Shown: positions 62,048-64,000 of the stretch, piece after piece | Position numbering within the stretch: the stretch's first letter is position 1 | Layout: each line of letters starts with the position of its first letter | The notes under the pieces: model-generated | Database searches by the model: none | Seen by the model: only the letters and a program-made list of their open reading frames with translations | Told to the model about the DNA's origin: nothing | Position numbers and translations under genes: made by a program | From: Microbacterium testaceum StLB037 | GTDB taxonomy: Bacteria > Actinomycetota > Actinomycetes > Actinomycetales > Microbacteriaceae | Length of the DNA stretch: 64,000 nucleotides | Direction: 5' to 3' | Assembly: GCF_008763945.1 (NCBI RefSeq) | Contig: NZ_VTQH01000003.1 | Coordinates: 124,001 to 188,000 of the forward strand

Positions 62048-63027
62048 CCGATGCAGAACTCAAGCGCGGGGTGAGCCTGTATTCCTTCCAGGAGGAGTAC
62101 TTCCTGCGGACCATGTCCCTGGAGGACTGCATCGCCGCCTCGGTGGCGATGGGCGCGCGGGGGATCGAGACGATCGCCGAGCAGATGATGCCGGGGTTCC
62201 CCGACGTGTCCGAGGACTTCTACCGGCAGTGGGACGGGTGGGTGGAGACGTACGGCTTCGTCCCGACCGCGCACGACATGTTCGCCGAACTCAAGCTCTA
62301 CCCCGACCGCGAGCGTCCCACCGACGAACTCATCGCCGACCTCCGACGCGACATCGACCACACCGCCCGGATCGGGGCGTCGGTGATCCGCATCCTCGCG
62401 GCCACGCCGCCCGAGGTGGTCGAGGGAGCCGCGCCGTACGCCGCCGACCGTGGCATCCGACTCCTCACCGAGCTGCACGCTCCGCGTCGCTTCGACAGCG
62501 ACTGGTTCCGCGGTCACTTCGAGGTCGCCGAACGCGTCGGGCCCGAGGTCGTGGGGCTCCTCCCCGACCTCGGCATCTTCGTCCGGCGCCTGCCGCGGGT
62601 CGTGTGGGAGCGCGCGTTGCGCGACGGCGCCGACCCCGACTTCGTCCACCGCGTGGTGGAGGTCTACGACGGGGGCGAGGACACCGCAGTCCTGCTGGAG
62701 GATGCGGACCGTCTGAACGTCGGTCCGGTCGAGCACGACCTCGCGGTGAGCGCGACCCGCTACATCTTCGAGGACCCGCGTCGGCTCCTGGACTACATGC
62801 CCTACATCCACCACGTGCACGCGAAGTTCTACGAGATGACCGACGAAGGCGAGGAGTACAGCATTCCCTACGACGAGATCATCGCCGTCCTCCGCGAGGG
62901 CGGGTACCGCGGGTACCTCTCGAGCGAATACGAGGGCAACCGCCACATCCAGGACGCGTTCCCCGTGGACAGCGTCGACCAGGTCTGCCGTCATCAGCAG
63001 ATGCTCGCCCGTCTGATCGGCGAGTGA
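62044..63027 (+). CDS. C-glycoside deglycosidase alpha-subunit-like TIM barrel (class 1, copy 2)
   Basis: 327 aa paralogue of the protein at 39465. Shares RGVSLYSFQEEYFLRTM, Glu143/His145 (LTELHAP), Asp175 (LLPDLGIFVR), His257/His259 (HHVHAKFYEM) and Glu295 (SSEYEGNRHIQD), at nearly the same residue numbers. Sequence between the ligands has diverged, suggesting another substrate. ATGA overlap with the FAH gene and 12 nt to the DUF6379 partner. Confidence 0.82.
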   Translation: MTDAELKRGVSLYSFQEEYFLRTMSLEDCIAASVAMGARGIETIAEQMMPGFPDVSEDFYRQWDGWVETYGFVPTAHDMFAELKLYPDRERPTDELIADLRRDIDHTARIGASVIRILAATPPEVVEGAAPYAADRGIRLLTELHAPRRFDSDWFRGHFEVAERVGPEVVGLLPDLGIFVRRLPRVVWERALRDGADPDFVHRVVEVYDGGEDTAVLLEDADRLNVGPVEHDLAVSATRYIFEDPRRLLDYMPYIHHVHAKFYEMTDEGEEYSIPYDEIIAVLREGGYRGYLSSEYEGNRHIQDAFPVDSVDQVCRHQQMLARLIGE

Positions 63028-63039
63028 GGAAGGAACCCC

Positions 63040-63426
63040 ATGTTCGATCCGTACATCATCGTCCCCGACTCGCTGCGCAACACCGATCACGACGGCACCG
63101 ACGCCTTCGCGTTCGACGCGCGATGCGGCTACTACCGCCGGCTCATCCTCTCGATGGTCGAAGACCTGCAGGTGACCGTCGACGGTGAGCCGCAGCCGCG
63201 CGAGAACATCCGGCTGACCGTCGCCGGTGAGACCTTCACGATGGACGCCCTTGCGCGCGAGTTCCGCCTGGCGTGGGAGTTCGGCGAGCCGGCGACCGTC
63301 ACGGTGCTCGGGTGTCGGCTGTCGCCCGGGACGCACGAGCTCGGACTCTCCGAGACCCTGCGCATCTCGTACCTGCCGACACCGCACGTCCCCGCGACGG
63401 TGCAGCGTCTGGAGGTGGCGGCATGA
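63040..63426 (+). CDS. C-glycoside deglycosidase beta-subunit-like DUF6379 protein (class 1, copy 2)
   Basis: 128 aa. MFDPYIIVPDSLRNTDHDG, ARCGYYRRLILSMVEDLQVTVDG and GTHELGLSETLRISYLP. Same length and pattern as the protein at 40475. GAGGAAGGAA upstream. Overlaps the class 2 beta-type gene by four bases. Confidence 0.84.
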   Translation: MFDPYIIVPDSLRNTDHDGTDAFAFDARCGYYRRLILSMVEDLQVTVDGEPQPRENIRLTVAGETFTMDALAREFRLAWEFGEPATVTVLGCRLSPGTHELGLSETLRISYLPTPHVPATVQRLEVAA

Positions 63427-63824
63427 CCCGACCCGAACTGCTGCTCGGACCCGACGCGGTCGCGACGACCGACGGCGGGCTCCGGCTGAGCATTCGCCAG
63501 CCCTGGTACCGCAGCCTCCCGCTCTCGAGCGTCGTCGATCTGGAGGTGTCCGTCGACGGGCAGAGCGTCGACCGCGACGCCCTCCGGATGACGGTGGCCG
63601 GTGAGGAATACGGCCTCGACGACCTTCCCGCGCGGTGGGACACCGTGTGGTTCATCCAGGATGCCGCGGAGGTCGACGTGCCCGTCGCGCTCGAGCCGGG
63701 GTCGGCCCGCGTCGAGGTCGCCCTCACGCTCCGCTTCCCGTACATCATCATCGACGGCGTGGGGCCGCTGCGCCGGCGAACCACGGCCACCGCTGATGTC
63801 CACATCGACAGGAGCACCCGATGA
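63423..63824 (+). CDS. DUF6379-like small protein, beta-type (class 2, copy 2)
   Basis: 133 aa. LRLSIRQPWYRSLPLSSVVDLEVSVDGQSV and VALTLRFPYIIIDG. Resembles the protein at 35822 more than the class 1 proteins. ATGA overlaps on both sides couple it to the class 1 beta gene and the class 2 alpha gene. Confidence 0.68.
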   Translation: MTRPELLLGPDAVATTDGGLRLSIRQPWYRSLPLSSVVDLEVSVDGQSVDRDALRMTVAGEEYGLDDLPARWDTVWFIQDAAEVDVPVALEPGSARVEVALTLRFPYIIIDGVGPLRRRTTATADVHIDRSTR

Positions 63825-64000
63825 CCGCGCCGATGCTGGGCACCACGCTCTACTCGTTCACCAACGAGTGGGTGATCGGCCGCTACACACTCACGGGTCT
63901 CCTCGAAGAGGTGGCCGCCTCGGGGATCGGCCCGGGCGTGGAGGTCGTCGGATTCCAGTCGTTCCGCGGATACCCCCACCTCGATCGCGAGACGGTCCGC
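63821..64000 (+). CDS. TIM-barrel isomerase/epimerase-like protein, alpha-type (class 2, copy 2), truncated by window end
   Basis: First 60 codons only. MLGTTLYSFTNEW, LTGLLEEVAASGIGPGVEVVGFQSFRGYPHL parallels the N-terminus of the protein ending at 34762 (TMFSFTNEL, LLRGVAEAAVADAVEID, HFDSFP). Coupled to the class 2 beta-type gene by an ATGA overlap. Confidence 0.7.
   Translation, partial: MTAPMLGTTLYSFTNEWVIGRYTLTGLLEEVAASGIGPGVEVVGFQSFRGYPHLDRETVR

Noticed and set aside
1..64000. CRISPR arrays, insertion sequences, rRNA genes, replication origin
   Set aside because: No regularly spaced repeats, transposase motifs, rRNA segments or DnaA-box clusters were seen.

Overview
The window is chromosomal DNA from a high-GC actinobacterium, most likely Microbacterium or a close Microbacteriaceae relative. 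Supporting signs are the strong GC bias, GTG starts, many leaderless promoters (TANNNT followed 6-8 nt later by the start codon), menaquinone biosynthesis genes, an LpqY-SugABC-type sugar importer, an actinobacterial-length PutA, and the very frequent heptamer GGATGCC/GGCATCC.

Region 1 (1-33467) is mostly core genome. It starts with menaquinone genes (isochorismate synthase, MenG, polyprenyl diphosphate synthase) and an FprA-type reductase. A four-gene sugar ABC importer follows (4780-9151). Next come an acyl-CoA synthetase, a RibD-like reductase with a translationally coupled zinc-ribbon miniprotein, YajQ, an FBP-domain protein with a PfkB kinase, and tRNA-Tyr. A Zur-box-controlled zinc importer (aztA, aztB, an AztD-like gene, aztC, a second AztD) is followed by LysR/PutA, a MocR regulator with a divergent flavin oxidase, a MerR regulator, a PYROXD2-like oxidoreductase, an IMPase, an M23 peptidase, tRNA-Thr and tRNA-Met.

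Region 2 (33468-34761) lies directly 3' of tRNA-Met. It holds only the broken remains of one gene and unassigned sequence, and looks like an integration or recombination scar.

Region 3 (34762-64000, running off the end) is a large catabolic supercluster whose gene content fits C-glycoside degradation, the chemistry known from carminic acid, puerarin and flavone C-glucoside degraders. It has two GMC/pyranose-oxidase-like FAD oxidases (candidate C-glycoside 3-oxidases). It has four small DUF6379-type proteins paired with four TIM-barrel sugar-phosphate-isomerase-like proteins; these resemble the beta and alpha subunits of C-glycoside deglycosidases that split the sugar-aglycone C-C bond. The pairs fall into two classes, each present twice. 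A tandemly duplicated A-B-A-B set of four more TIM-barrel isomerases is co-transcribed with the oxidases. An ABC importer without an ATPase and an MFS transporter could handle uptake and export. Two sets of aromatic or acyl-processing genes (amidohydrolase, SDR, aryl-acid ligase, enoyl-CoA hydratase; and thiolase, enoyl-CoA hydratase, Gfo/Idh/MocA, HyuA/HyuB, FAH) could process the aglycone or sugar-derived fragments.

Four intergenic regions in Region 3 share a 16-bp operator-like sequence close to ACCTACCGTAGTAAGT, always at a promoter. The cluster therefore appears to be one regulon, possibly controlled by the TrmB-family regulator encoded inside it. Substrate, product and regulator assignments are inference; family assignments rest on motifs and architecture read from the sequence.
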